The translations under genes were made by a program, and so were the position numbers. From positions 62,001-126,000 of the forward strand of contig DASYKY010000062.1 of assembly GCA_035995025.1 (NCBI GenBank): a stretch of DNA of 64,000 bases. The letters run 5' to 3'. This DNA is from Actinophytocola sp035995025. GTDB taxonomy: Bacteria; Actinomycetota; Actinomycetes; Mycobacteriales; Pseudonocardiaceae. Shown in pieces: positions 17,725 through 25,486 of the stretch; the stretch's first letter is position 1; every line of letters starts with the position of its first letter. The notes below the pieces were generated by a model, which saw nothing but the letters and a program-made list of their open reading frames with translations, did not search any database and was not told the origin of the DNA.

Positions 17725-18354
17725 TCAGTCCGCGGTGACGAGCCCGGTGGACCGGGCGCGCGTGACGTCCGCGGTCAGCGCGTCGACGAGCGCGTCCTGC
17801 ACGGTGCTCGACGCCGGCATCTGCCAGCCGCAGACCTCCGGGCGGACACGCCAGTGCACGACACCGTGCTGCAGCGGGGTGGGCGGCAGCGGAACGTAGC
17901 TGCCCTTGGCGTGGAGGACGACGTCGTCGTGCTCGGCGAGCGGGCGCACCAGCTCGTGGCCCGCGTTGACCAGGAACGTCCAGCGGTCGTCGGGCGTCGC
18001 CATGATCGGCACGGGGACACCGATGCCGCGAAGTACGCGCGCGGCGCCGCGGCCAAGGTGACCGGGAACCTCGATGGCGTCGAGCTGCACGCCGGTGGCG
18101 AGCAGGAGGCTGTACGGCTGGCCGGTCCACCACGTGGCGACCTGCTCCGGCTCGGTGCCGATCCGGTCCTGCCAGTCCGTGTGGACGGGGCGCGGCCCGG
18201 TGTTCTCGTGCGTGTCGCGGCCCGCCCACTGCGAGCCAGCCGGATAGGTGCCCGGCAGCACCGGCCATCCGCGCCACGCGAGGCCGATGGCCTGTGCACG
18301 CAGCTCGACGCGGAATGCCCTGCGCCAGCTATCCGACCAATCCATGTCCAACAT
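17725..18354 (-). CDS. Primase-polymerase-like (Prim-Pol N-terminal domain) protein
   Basis: About 209 residues; ATG at 18354 has an AGGAGG 12 bases upstream (ATG at 18345 is an alternative). It looks like the short stand-alone bifunctional primase/polymerase-domain proteins of actinomycetes: GWPVLPGTYP near the start, TDWQDRIGTEPEQVATWW, then SLLLATGVQLDAIEVPGHLGRGA. The DxD-type metal ligands of active archaeo-eukaryotic primases are not clear here (LDAIEVP), so catalysis is doubtful. It has no helicase domain and is unrelated to the phage Prim-Pol at 41-43 kb. The role is unknown. Confidence 0.55.
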   Translation of the reverse strand: MLDMDWSDSWRRAFRVELRAQAIGLAWRGWPVLPGTYPAGSQWAGRDTHENTGPRPVHTDWQDRIGTEPEQVATWWTGQPYSLLLATGVQLDAIEVPGHLGRGAARVLRGIGVPVPIMATPDDRWTFLVNAGHELVRPLAEHDDVVLHAKGSYVPLPPTPLQHGVVHWRVRPEVCGWQMPASSTVQDALVDALTADVTRARSTGLVTAD

Positions 18355-18549
18355 CTCGGGTGCTTGCCTCCTTGTGCCCGGACACCCGCAGCTCGCGTGG
18401 TGCCCTACGTCACTTAACGACATGCTCACCGCCGACGAAACTTGCAGTCGACAACTGGTCGTTACGGCACGGTGAACGAGTAACTACATAGGTTCGACCG
18501 AACCTCGGTATGCCGGTCAACGGGCCGTCCACACGGCGAGCACTGCCGC

Positions 18550-18963
18550 TCACCGTCCGAAGACGACCGTTCGACTTCCGTCACCAAGGTCAACGACGGG
18601 TCCGGCGCGGGCGCGGGCTTCCGCAGGGCTGAAGCCCGCGAGCACGCCGGGCGGCTGTGCCACCACTTCCACCCGTGCCTCGGCGCCGTTCAACCGGCAA
18701 CTGTGAAGGACGACGCTCATCCGGTCGGTCACCCAGCGAGCCTTTCCGCAGGCCACCCGCTCGCCGTCGACGACCGCACCGGCGGCCGCCAGGGCGGCGA
18801 GGTCGGCGGCACCCGTGGCCCGGTGGCGGGTCGCGGCCGCGGCGCCGAGCCAGACGACGAGCGTCGTCACGGTCAGCAACGCGGCGATGGCGCCGGCCGT
18901 CCACACCGTGGCCGCGCCGCCGTCGGCGGGGTCGGTCGGCCGAAATTCATGTTGCCCGGTCAC
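18550..18963 (-). CDS. Tad-locus secreted/TadE-like protein (Rv3654c type)
   Basis: 137 residues: a short cytoplasmic start, one helix (IAALLTVTTLVVWLGAAAA), then an alanine-rich extracytoplasmic domain (TGAADLAALAAAGA, CGKARWVT, LHSCRL). This matches the family found last in actinobacterial Tad-like clusters (M. tuberculosis Rv3654c). The AADLAALAAA stretch resembles the region after the helix in TadG/TadE pilin-like proteins. Its start overlaps the stop of the preceding TadE-like gene (ATGA), so the two are co-translated. Confidence 0.8.
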   Translation of the reverse strand: MTGQHEFRPTDPADGGAATVWTAGAIAALLTVTTLVVWLGAAAATRHRATGAADLAALAAAGAVVDGERVACGKARWVTDRMSVVLHSCRLNGAEARVEVVAQPPGVLAGFSPAEARARAGPVVDLGDGSRTVVFGR

Positions 18964-19343
18964 GAACTGTCCTCAGTGGAACCCGGCTCGGCGATCGCAT
19001 AGGCGGCGCCGTGCAGTTGGAGTCCGGGCAACAGGCCGTTGACCGGCTTCGCGCGCACGTCCACCTCGATGTTGTCGCCGTGGACGGTGATCGCGACGTT
19101 CGCGCTGGTCGGCGCGATATCGGCGGCGACGACCGCCGCACGGACGGGTTCGCCCCTGGCGACCAGGCGCGCCGCCTCCCGGGCCGCGTCGATACATCTG
19201 AGCTGATCGATCGCGGCCGAGACGGCGCCGAGCGCGAGAGCGAGCACCGCGATGAACGCGCCGAGGGCGATCGCGGCCTCGACGGTGACGGCGCCCGCGT
19301 CGTGATCGTGGCGCGGGCGGCCGCGCCTGGTCCGGTGCAACAT
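18960..19343 (-). CDS. TadE-like pseudopilin
   Basis: 127 residues. A basic leader (MLHRTRRGRPRHDHDAG) precedes AVTVEAAIALGAFIAVLALALGA, the TadE signature (VTVEAA) at the cytoplasmic face of a single helix, followed by a periplasmic-side domain with IDAAREAARLVARGEP. Such minor pseudopilins are processed by a TadV-type prepilin peptidase and help assemble Flp pili. ATG overlaps the stop of the Flp-like gene upstream (TGATG). It belongs to the tadA-B-C-flp-tadE operon. Confidence 0.85.
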   Translation of the reverse strand: MLHRTRRGRPRHDHDAGAVTVEAAIALGAFIAVLALALGAVSAAIDQLRCIDAAREAARLVARGEPVRAAVVAADIAPTSANVAITVHGDNIEVDVRAKPVNGLLPGLQLHGAAYAIAEPGSTEDSS

Positions 19344-19546
19344 CAGACTTTCACCGAGAGTGCGCGCTGGATGATCGAGGTGATCGCGTTCAGCACGTCG
19401 TCGCCGGTGACGATGCCGTAGAGAACGACGGCCAGCGCGGCCGCGGCGATCAGTCCGACGCAGTACTCGACTGTGCTCATGCCGTCGTCGGCGAGCAGAA
19501 ACTCCCGGCGGGGCCGGATTCGAAGCGGGATCGGGCGGGGAAACAT
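19343..19546 (-). CDS. Flp-like pilin (DUF4244 type)
   Basis: 67 residues. After a basic leader comes GMSTVEYCVGLIAAAALAVVLYGIV, a prepilin-type G/STVEY motif with Glu at +5 and a long hydrophobic helix, then a short C-terminus. DUF4244 proteins fill the place of the major Flp pilin in actinobacterial Tad loci. It lies between tadC and tadE. Confidence 0.85.
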   Translation of the reverse strand: MFPRPIPLRIRPRREFLLADDGMSTVEYCVGLIAAAALAVVLYGIVTGDDVLNAITSIIQRALSVKV

Positions 19547-19574
19547 CGGTCAATCTCCTGATATCGACGGGTGG

Positions 19575-20279
19575 TCAGATTGAGAGCTGATCGGCCAGGC
19601 CGGCCACGACGGGCGCGATGCCGAGGCAGATGAAGGCGGGTAAGAAGCAGGCGCCGAGCGGCGCGGCGATGAGGACGCCGGCGCGCTGGGCGCGTGCCTC
19701 GGCGGCGTCGCCCGCGGAGTCGCGGACGGTGGTGGCGAGCGCGGCGACTATGTCGGCGAGGGCGGTGCCGGAGCGGGCGGTATGCCGCGCACCGCGAGCG
19801 AGGGCGGCGGTGTGCGGGCAGGTCATGGCCGGGGCCCAGGCGTCGACGGGATCGGCGCCCATGGCGAGCAGGTCCGCCGTCGCGCGGAGCGCCCGGCCGG
19901 CGTCGGCGGGCAGGTCGTCGGCGATCGCGGTGACGGCGGCCGGCACCGGGAGGCCGGAGCGCAGGCACGCGGCGAGGAGGTCCCAGGTGGCGGCGAGGCC
20001 GAGCGGGTCGGGACGGGCGCTCGCGGGCCGGGCGAGACGGCGGGTCAGCCACCAGGTCGCGGCCGCCGTCGCCGCGCCCGCGAGCGGGCCCTCTGGCAAG
20101 CCGGTCAGGGCGGTGACCAGGACGCCCACGGAGATGGCCAGAGCCAGACGCTGTGCCTTGGGGCCGGGGCGCCAGCTGCGCCGGCGGCCGCCGAGGCGGG
20201 CGAGGCGCGTGTGCGGCACGTTCGCGCGGGACCAGAGCAGGGCGGCGGCGGCCAGCAGCAGAGGGCTCATCGGGCTCAT
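19575..20279 (-). CDS. tadC: TadC-like inner-membrane protein of the Tad system
   Basis: 234 residues. ATG at 20279 overlaps the tadB stop (ATGA); a second in-frame ATG lies at 20270. It has hydrophobic segments at the N-terminus and at 50-75, the conserved type II secretion F-domain core (LAACLRSGLPVPAAVTAIADDLP, AGRALRATADLLAMGADP), and a pair of C-terminal helices (GVLIAAPLGACFLPAFICLGIAPVV). With TadB it forms the membrane platform on which the TadA ATPase acts. Confidence 0.87.
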   Translation of the reverse strand: MSPMSPLLLAAAALLWSRANVPHTRLARLGGRRRSWRPGPKAQRLALAISVGVLVTALTGLPEGPLAGAATAAATWWLTRRLARPASARPDPLGLAATWDLLAACLRSGLPVPAAVTAIADDLPADAGRALRATADLLAMGADPVDAWAPAMTCPHTAALARGARHTARSGTALADIVAALATTVRDSAGDAAEARAQRAGVLIAAPLGACFLPAFICLGIAPVVAGLADQLSI

Positions 20280-21064
20280 TGCGGGACCACCTGGCCGGTG
20301 AGGCGACCGCACCAGGCGACGCCAGCGCACAGCAGGGCGACGCCGACGGCGAGCAGCAGGTGGCCGGGGCCGGTCAGCATGCGGAGCGGATGTGCGCCGA
20401 TGGCCTCGCCGAGCACGACGCCCACCGCGGGGAGCACGGCGAGGACGGTGGCGCTCGTGCGGGGACCGGCCATGCGGGCCAGGACCTGGCGGGCGAAGCG
20501 GACGCGCTGGTCGAGGTCGCGGGTGACCGCGTCGAGGATGTCGGCCAGCGGCAGGCCGTGGCGCTGGGCCAAAATCCAGGCGCGCGAGATCCTGGTCAGG
20601 CTGGGTGCAAGCGTTTGCGAGCCGGCGACGTTCAGGGCCAGACGGACGTCGCCGCCCAGCCGGGCCGCGGCGGCGAGCGCCCGCATCGACGTGGCCGCGG
20701 TGGGGTGGGCGTCGGTCGCCGCGGACTCGGCGGCGTCGGCCGGGTGAGCGCCCGCGCGGAGGCCGGCGACGAGCGAGCGGACGGCCTCGGTGAGTCCGTC
20801 GACCGCCGACAGGGAGCGGTTGAGGTCTCCCCTGGCCTGCCAGCGGCGGCGGGCGGTGACCGTCGCGAGGAGGGCAGCCATCGCGCCACCCGGGCCGGCG
20901 ACGAGCCAGCCCGCGACGGTGGCGGTCGTGGCGAGGGTGACCGAGCTGGGGCGCGGCGGGTGGAGTGTCCTGCGCCGGCGGTGGCCGGTGAGGTCGCGCA
21001 GCCGGCGGGTCGCGGGGGTCGCGGGCCAGACCAGGACGGCGGCGGCGCAGCAGGCGAGGGTCAC
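20276..21064 (-). CDS. tadB: TadB-like inner-membrane protein of the Tad system
   Basis: 262 residues from GTG at 21064, which overlaps the tadA stop (GTGA). It has two N-terminal helices, then the F-domain core (VDGLTEAVRSLVAGLRAGAHPADA, ALNVAGSQTLAPSLTRISRAW) and C-terminal helices (TSATVLAVLPAVGVVLGEAIG, LLLAVGVALLCAGVAWCG). In this genome the frame is open upstream through the tadA remnant and attL into the prophage integrase, giving an in-frame 907-codon frame. Normally its translation would be coupled to tadA; here the tadA 3' fragment has no promoter of its own, so expression may depend on the int transcript. Confidence 0.87.
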   Translation of the reverse strand: MTLACCAAAVLVWPATPATRRLRDLTGHRRRRTLHPPRPSSVTLATTATVAGWLVAGPGGAMAALLATVTARRRWQARGDLNRSLSAVDGLTEAVRSLVAGLRAGAHPADAAESAATDAHPTAATSMRALAAAARLGGDVRLALNVAGSQTLAPSLTRISRAWILAQRHGLPLADILDAVTRDLDQRVRFARQVLARMAGPRTSATVLAVLPAVGVVLGEAIGAHPLRMLTGPGHLLLAVGVALLCAGVAWCGRLTGQVVPQ

Positions 21065-21383
21065 CACGGCGTTCGCACTCCCCTCGCCTCGAGGAGCTCG
21101 CCGAGGGACTGTGGGCTCGCGGGTGTGACGCGAACGCCGTCCGGACTGCGATCGAGGACGCCGATCTCGTCGAGGCGGCGGGTGCCGTCCGGGTGGCGGC
21201 GCATGTGGAGGACGACGTGGAAGGCGGCGGCGAGCTGGCTGTGCAGTGCGCCGCGGTCGAGGCCACCGAGGGCGGCGAGCGCCTCCATGCGGGCGGGGAG
21301 CTCGGCCGGGGAGTTCGCGTGGACGGTGCCGGCCCCGCCGTCGTGGCCGGTGTTGAGCGCGGTGAGCAGGTCGCAGACCTCGG
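21061..21383 (-). pseudogene. tadA: 3' fragment of tadA (cut off by prophage at attL)
   Basis: Translation from the core reads VCDLLTALNTGHDGG, AGTVHANSPAELPARMEALAALGG and ends LLEARGVRTPW. These are the His-box (GHDGG) and the C-terminal domain of a TadA/CpaF secretion ATPase. The codon following the core joins in frame to the 5' fragment at 45351-46179. The first internal ATG is at 21288, so on its own this piece would make at most a 75-residue product without ATPase motifs. Confidence 0.92.
21378..21383. other. attL core
   Basis: CCTCGG on the + strand (CCGAGG in the tadA direction). Left of it the tadA reading frame continues to its natural stop; right of it the integrase frame begins. 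The same six bases occur at attR. Serine integrases need only a 2-bp identical crossover dinucleotide, so a short shared core is expected. Confidence 0.85.
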
Positions 21384-22999
21384 TCCCCTGTCGCCGGGGT
21401 TACCACCGCCAGGGTGGCCGGTAGATGACCTGCGATACGCAGGGTGGGCCGCGAGGACCGCTCCAGGGCCGTCACATTGACCCTGAGCAAGCGGAGTACC
21501 TCACGCTGGTCCTCCAGCCGGATCTGGGGCAGCCGCACTGCGGCCTGCTCGGCCAGGCGTGCGATGGCCACCGCACGGGATGCGTTGTGCTGCTTCTGTG
21601 CCTGCGCAGCCTGCAGACGCTCCCGTTCCTGCACCAGCTCTATGAGCTCACTCTCGATCAGCTCGACCGCCTGACGGAGCAGGTCTGGGGCAACACCCGA
21701 TTTGAGCGCGTCGGCCACCCGGCTCACCCGGGCCTGCTGCAGCCTGGTGATTTTGCGGTCCAGCGTCTGTAGGCGGTCGCCGGCCCGGTTAGATCGGTCG
21801 TCATCGACGCCTAGGTAGTCCGCGGCCATGGCCAGCATCCGCGCCGGATCGGATAGCAGCCTCGTGATCTCGGACCACACCCGCCCGTCCAGCCAGTCGG
21901 CATCGATTCGCGGGCAGCCGCACCGGTCCCTCCCGGTCGCGCTCCACTTCGCGCGGTCGCATCGGTACTGGCGTAGGTCGCGGTCCCGCCGGTAGACACC
22001 GCCCAGGCTGCCCCCGCAGGCGCTGGTGGTCCCGGACAGCGGGTACGGCTTGTTCTGGGACCGGTGCCCGTAGGCACGCAGGCTCAGCGCCAGCTGTAGC
22101 TCGTCGAACCTCGCTGCGTCGATGAGCGGTTCTAGTTGGATCTTAATCGTCTCGCCGTAGTAGGGCGTGCCGTCGCGCTTGACTCGGGTCCTGTGCTTGC
22201 CGGACGGGCGCGAGTCGGGCTTGCCCCAGAACACCTCGCCGAGCAGCGATCGACTGGACAACACCCGGCGCAGGTTCTGATGCGTCCACGGTCCTGGCGT
22301 TCGGTTCTCGGGCCGAACAGCCCCGCCACGCGTGGTATAGCCCATCGCGTTCAGTCGCTCGCATGCTTCGCCCGTGGATAGGCCCTCGTCTACGAGCAGC
22401 GTGACCGCGGTGAGCAGCATCTCCACCTCGTCCCCGTCGACCTCGACGCTCGGCTTCGGCTTGACTCCCGGTGTTGTCGCCTCCCACACCAGCCGGTAGC
22501 CGTAGGGCGGCGCTCCACCCGGCCACCCGCCGGCCAGTGCCCGGGCACGCTGCCCCCGCGCCAGCTTCTTAATCAGCGCTCGGCGATCGTGGGACGCAAC
22601 TACGGCTTTGATGCCCCGAGTCAGCAGCTGCGACAGGTTCTCCGGGTCGTACATCTGCCCATCCGCGTGTACGTACGCCTCGACCCGGTCCAGGGTGCGG
22701 AACACCTGCTGAAATACGAACTCATCGCGTGCGATGCGGTCAAGGTCTATAGCGACCGCGACCCGGACGACCCCGGCACGCACGTCGTCCAATAAGCGCC
22801 GCATCTCCGGACGTTGCTCCAGCTCCTCGCCCGAGATGCCGGGGTCGACGTAGACGTCGTGGACCGACAGGCCAAGGGCCGCGCACACGGCGCGGCCCCT
22901 GCGGATCTGGTCCGGGATGCTGGTCTGCTCCTCTTCAGCCTGTCTCTTCGTCGAAACCCGGGCATAAATCCCGGCCGGCAGGCCACTCGGATCGGTCAT
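21378..22999 (-). CDS. int: Large serine recombinase (phage integrase), stop codon lost on integration
   Basis: The phage-encoded part is 540 codons. The catalytic domain begins IYARVSTKRQAEEEQTSIPDQ with the nucleophile at Ser16, and contains DIDLDRIARDE-like and helix E sequences. A recombinase domain follows (GYTTRGG, NLRRVLSSRSLLGEV), then a zinc-ribbon region with Cys residues (CGGSLGGVY, CGCPRI) and a coiled-coil segment (LQTLDRKITRLQQARV). No stop occurs before attL: the frame runs on for 367 more codons through antiphase tadA sequence into tadB, ending at 20276. In the circular form it would end TMADGSPGVLPVPFQVQVA. The start overlaps the upstream gene's stop (ATGA). Confidence 0.95.
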
Positions 23000-23499
23000 T
23001 TCGTCTCCTCACGGTGGGCGTGGCAGAACCGCGAGTCCGACTCGGTGCGGCGCTTACACCGCTTACCCGCCTTGGTCGTGCCCTCGCACTCCCCGAGCGA
23101 GCCCGTTATGGGCTTCGCTGGGGCGCCGTCGACCGTAGGCTCCACACGCGCATTCGTCGGGGCCCCGACAACGCCCCGCCCGGCCTTCTCCCACCTACGT
23201 CGCGCAGCCTTGTCGACCTTGGCGGCCAGCCCCGGACTTAGTACCTCGCCCACCCGCGCAACCACGGTCCTGATGGCGTCCTCGATGTCGGAATTGACGA
23301 CCGCGCCACTGTCCACACCGAGCAGTTCGATCGAGGCAGCCGAGATCGAGCCGCCACCGTCGACAAGCTCCGTTGCCAGGCTCGATACCAGCCGCTGATC
23401 GTGACCCGCCCGAAAGCGGGACTTGCCCGTCACGGCATCGCCGCATCCGCACAGGCAATGCCGGGGGTCGGTCGTCTCGGTGGTGGTCTGGGTCTTCAT
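22996..23499 (-). CDS. Small zinc-binding-type protein coupled to the integrase
   Basis: 167 residues with two Cys/His clusters: CLCGCGDAVTGKSRFRAGHD at residues 15-34 and CEGTTKAGKRCKRRTESDSRFCHAHRE at the C-terminus, each resembling a treble-clef or short zinc finger. Between them is a helical, weakly acidic region. The stop overlaps the integrase start (ATGA), so both are made from one transcript. I recognise no named family. Coupling to a serine integrase raises the possibility of a recombination cofactor, which is inference only. Confidence 0.75.
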   Translation of the reverse strand: MKTQTTTETTDPRHCLCGCGDAVTGKSRFRAGHDQRLVSSLATELVDGGGSISAASIELLGVDSGAVVNSDIEDAIRTVVARVGEVLSPGLAAKVDKAARRRWEKAGRGVVGAPTNARVEPTVDGAPAKPITGSLGECEGTTKAGKRCKRRTESDSRFCHAHREETK

Positions 23500-23574
23500 G
23501 GGGTGCCTCCTTGGGTTCGGGACTCATCGGGGCCGTCTCTGTTCGGCCGACGCCCTCACGGGCGTTTCGTCCAG

Positions 23575-23874
23575 TCAGCGCGCTTCGGCGTAGATACCGA
23601 TGTAGTAGGCGCGGCTGGCCTCGCCCGACTCGATCTCGACGAACCCGGCGGCTTCGATCTCGACCCAGAACGCCGCGGTCAGGCTGACCAGCCAGTCGCC
23701 GTCTTCGTTCATTCGCTCCAGGGTCAACGCGTCCGCGCGGTCGCCCAGGTAGTCGCGCACGACCTCCGTGGCCTCGCTGATCTCGGTAACCCAGCGGCCA
23801 GGCTCGACGGCCTCGATGCTGATTTGAACCTGCTCGATCATCGCGGTTTCGGCTGATTCCATTTGATTCATCAT
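23575..23874 (-). CDS. Small acidic prophage protein
   Basis: 99 residues from ATG at 23874, chosen because GGAGG lies eight bases upstream; the frame is open back to 23937. It is strongly acidic (many Glu/Asp) with helical character (ESAETAMIEQVQISIEAVEPGRWVTEISEATEVV) and ends RAYYIGIYAEAR. The acidity could suit a DNA mimic or an inhibitor of a DNA-binding protein, but nothing identifies a target. It is upstream of the zinc-protein/int pair. Confidence 0.65.
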   Translation of the reverse strand: MMNQMESAETAMIEQVQISIEAVEPGRWVTEISEATEVVRDYLGDRADALTLERMNEDGDWLVSLTAAFWVEIEAAGFVEIESGEASRAYYIGIYAEAR

Positions 23875-24008
23875 TTCATTTACCTCCGTGGTAAAACCCG
23901 ATAAATCAAATTCAATCATGCCGAAATAATTGCACACAAGTATATTGCTGCGCTCGCATCTGGCATGTTTTTATTGGGCGGTTTCGATCCGCCATCGGAA
24001 GGTGTGAC

Positions 24009-24383
24009 ATGCTCAGAATCAGCCGCATTAAGCCGGGCTACGGAAGACGCGCCACGACCGCTCTATTCATTGCCGGGGGCGCGGTGCTGCTGGGTGTCGG
24101 GACCGTGGCGAGCCTGGGGGCGATGCAGGACGAGCAGCCCATCCACCCCGTGGTCAGCGCCGAAAAGGATGCGTGTTATCGCGCTGCACAAATTGGCGAA
24201 CAGCTTAATTTGGCGTGGCAGGACTGGAAGCGGGCGAAGCGCGACTATGCCGATTCTGATACGACAGAGAACCTGCAGACTCTCCGCGATGCGGCCACGG
24301 CAGTGGACTCGTGGCAAGACCGGTTCTATGTCCAAGCCAGGAAATGCGCTGCGAAGTACCCAAAGGCGAACAAGGCTGCCTAG
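24009..24383 (+). CDS. Small membrane-anchored prophage protein on the plus strand
   Basis: 124 residues, ATG at 24009 behind GGAAGG. A basic start (MLRISRIKPGYGRRATT) and one hydrophobic segment (ALFIAGGAVLLGVGTVASLGA) are followed by an extracytoplasmic helical domain with two cysteines (DACYRAAQ and RKCAAKYP). It runs against the direction of the neighbours and converges with the HTH gene, overlapping it by four bases. Opposed single genes in the lysogeny region are often expressed from the prophage. A superinfection-exclusion role is conceivable but unsupported. Confidence 0.65.
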   Translation: MLRISRIKPGYGRRATTALFIAGGAVLLGVGTVASLGAMQDEQPIHPVVSAEKDACYRAAQIGEQLNLAWQDWKRAKRDYADSDTTENLQTLRDAATAVDSWQDRFYVQARKCAAKYPKANKAA

Positions 24384-24568
24384 TCGGTCGGGGGTTTGCG
24401 TGCAGCTTCCAATTCGGATCTGACCTTCTGCAAGTCCCACCGGTAGTGACCGCCCGCAGTGACGCTGGCCGGCGTGATGATCCCCTCGCGCGCCCATCGG
24501 GCGATCGACTGAGTGGACACCCCGATCTCCTTGGCCAGCTCGCCAGAGGTGAGCAGGCGCACGGTCAT
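24380..24568 (-). CDS. MerR/AlpA-like helix-turn-helix protein (excisionase-like)
   Basis: 62 residues: LLTSGELAKEIGVSTQSIARWAREGIITPASVTAGGHYRWDLQKVRSEL. This is a winged HTH of the MerR/excisionase group, as in phage Xis or AlpA proteins, with little beyond the DNA-binding domain. It probably controls integration/excision or its own divergent promoter. Four 15-bp direct repeats lie directly upstream of its start. Confidence 0.85.
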   Translation of the reverse strand: MTVRLLTSGELAKEIGVSTQSIARWAREGIITPASVTAGGHYRWDLQKVRSELEAARKPPTD

Positions 24569-24584
24569 GTGGCGATCTTGTCGT

Positions 24585-24659
24585 TTGGTGGGTTTGGTGT
24601 CTTCCCTGCTGGTGGGCTTGATGCGTTTTAGCGCTATGGTGTGCTTGGTGCGTTTGATG
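24585..24659. promoter_or_regulatory. Four 15-bp direct repeats in a divergent promoter region
   Basis: Copies of NTGGTGNGYTTGRTG lie at 24585-24599, 24609-24623, 24636-24650 and 24645-24659, the last two overlapping by six bases. They sit between the minus-strand HTH gene (start 24568) and the plus-strand small gene (start 24679). Directly repeated sites suit cooperative binding by a MerR/Xis-type protein. No clear -10/-35 pair is visible. Confidence 0.65.
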
Positions 24660-24678
24660 CTGTTAGGAGGCGGGTCAC

Positions 24679-24882
24679 ATGGACACCAACCCGGCGCCGT
24701 ACGTGCCCGGGCAGCCGCCCAGCCGGGACGAGTCGCACCTGCGGCCGTGGCAGCGCCACCGGCCCGGCGAGAGCGAGGTGGAATACCAGCGGCGCCTGAA
24801 CCGCACCTGCTTCGCGTGCGGTGCGTTCATCGTCGATCCGATGGCGCTCGACGCGCACGAAGCCAGTCACACTGCTAGATGA
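24679..24882 (+). CDS. Small plus-strand protein with a C2H2-like zinc motif
   Basis: 67 residues; ATG at 24679 follows an AGGAGG site by ten bases. The N-terminal half is Pro/Arg/Glu-rich. The C-terminal half reads CFACGAFIVDPMALDAHEASH, a Cys-x2-Cys-x12-His-x4-His zinc-finger spacing. It is transcribed divergently from the HTH gene, whose presumed operators lie in front of it. A small DNA-binding or regulatory protein is plausible. Confidence 0.65.
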   Translation: MDTNPAPYVPGQPPSRDESHLRPWQRHRPGESEVEYQRRLNRTCFACGAFIVDPMALDAHEASHTAR

Positions 24883-24899
24883 CCGGCCGGGCCGATCAC

Positions 24900-25220
24900 T
24901 CACTGACAGCCGAAGTCGGCGCGCAGCCCGTGCACAATGGCCGCGAAGCGCCGCCCGGACTCGGTCGGGGGCGTGTTGGTTTGGTAGTTCAGGTCCAGCG
25001 GCACGAGCAGCGCACACCACTTGCGCTGGCTCTCGACCAGCGCCACAGCCGACTTCCGCTCGCTCTCGGCGATCGCGCTCTGACTGGAGTAGATCGACAC
25101 GAACACGGCCGAAGCCGACAGCACGAACGCCGCCACATAGGCCACGATCACGGCGCGCATCATCCGCCGGACACGCCGGTTGTGTGTCTCGATCAGCTCC
25201 TCGACCGACTCCTCAGTCAT
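24900..25220 (-). CDS. Small membrane protein of the prophage lysis-position cassette
   Basis: 106 residues from ATG at 25220, which overlaps the stop of the frameshifted membrane gene's C-terminal frame (ATGA). It has an acidic/basic start (EESVEELIETHNRRVRRMMR), one helix (AVIVAYVAAFVLSASAVFVSIYS), then a soluble domain with two cysteines. One N-terminal helix plus a soluble part resembles spanin-like or pinholin-associated proteins; assignment is by position after the tail fibre only. Confidence 0.65.
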   Translation of the reverse strand: MTEESVEELIETHNRRVRRMMRAVIVAYVAAFVLSASAVFVSIYSSQSAIAESERKSAVALVESQRKWCALLVPLDLNYQTNTPPTESGRRFAAIVHGLRADFGCQ

Positions 25221-25473
25221 CGGATGATCAACCCCCAGAGTCCGAAGGCGACGCCTGCGAAGCTGACGAAGACGGCGGCGATCCGGTAACGGACCCACGG
25301 AACAGCGTGATCATGTTGGTAAGTCCCGGGACCCCGGTCATGGCCGTAAACACGGTCAGCAGCGCGTAGTTCACATCGCCCGTCACGGTCTGGAATCCGA
25401 TCCCGACCATGCCCCCGACGAACAACAGCACGTCGCGAAGTACCGGCCACCAACGGATTGCGTCTGCGTTCAC
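25217..25473 (-). pseudogene. Holin-like membrane protein, broken by a 1-bp frameshift
   Basis: The first frame (ATG at 25473) gives MNADAIRWWPVLRDVLLFVGG, a second helix (YALLTVFTAMTGVPGL) and TNMITLFRG, then degenerates into a Ser/Pro-rich tail. The -1 frame supplies VRYRIAAVFVSFAGVAFGLW ending GLIIR, a third helix, with a stop that overlaps the next gene's ATG. One extra G in the GGG run just after TTCCGT would give LFRGVRYRIAAVF without interruption. The intact form would be about 85 residues with three helices, typical of a holin in size and layout. The cause may be mutation, sequencing error or programmed slippage. Confidence 0.75.
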
Positions 25474-25486
25474 GCACGGGTGCCCC

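Noticed and set aside
20276..22999. A natural integrase-TadB fusion protein
   Set aside because: The middle is antiphase tadA and the join is a result of integration; tadB has its own GTGA-coupled start.
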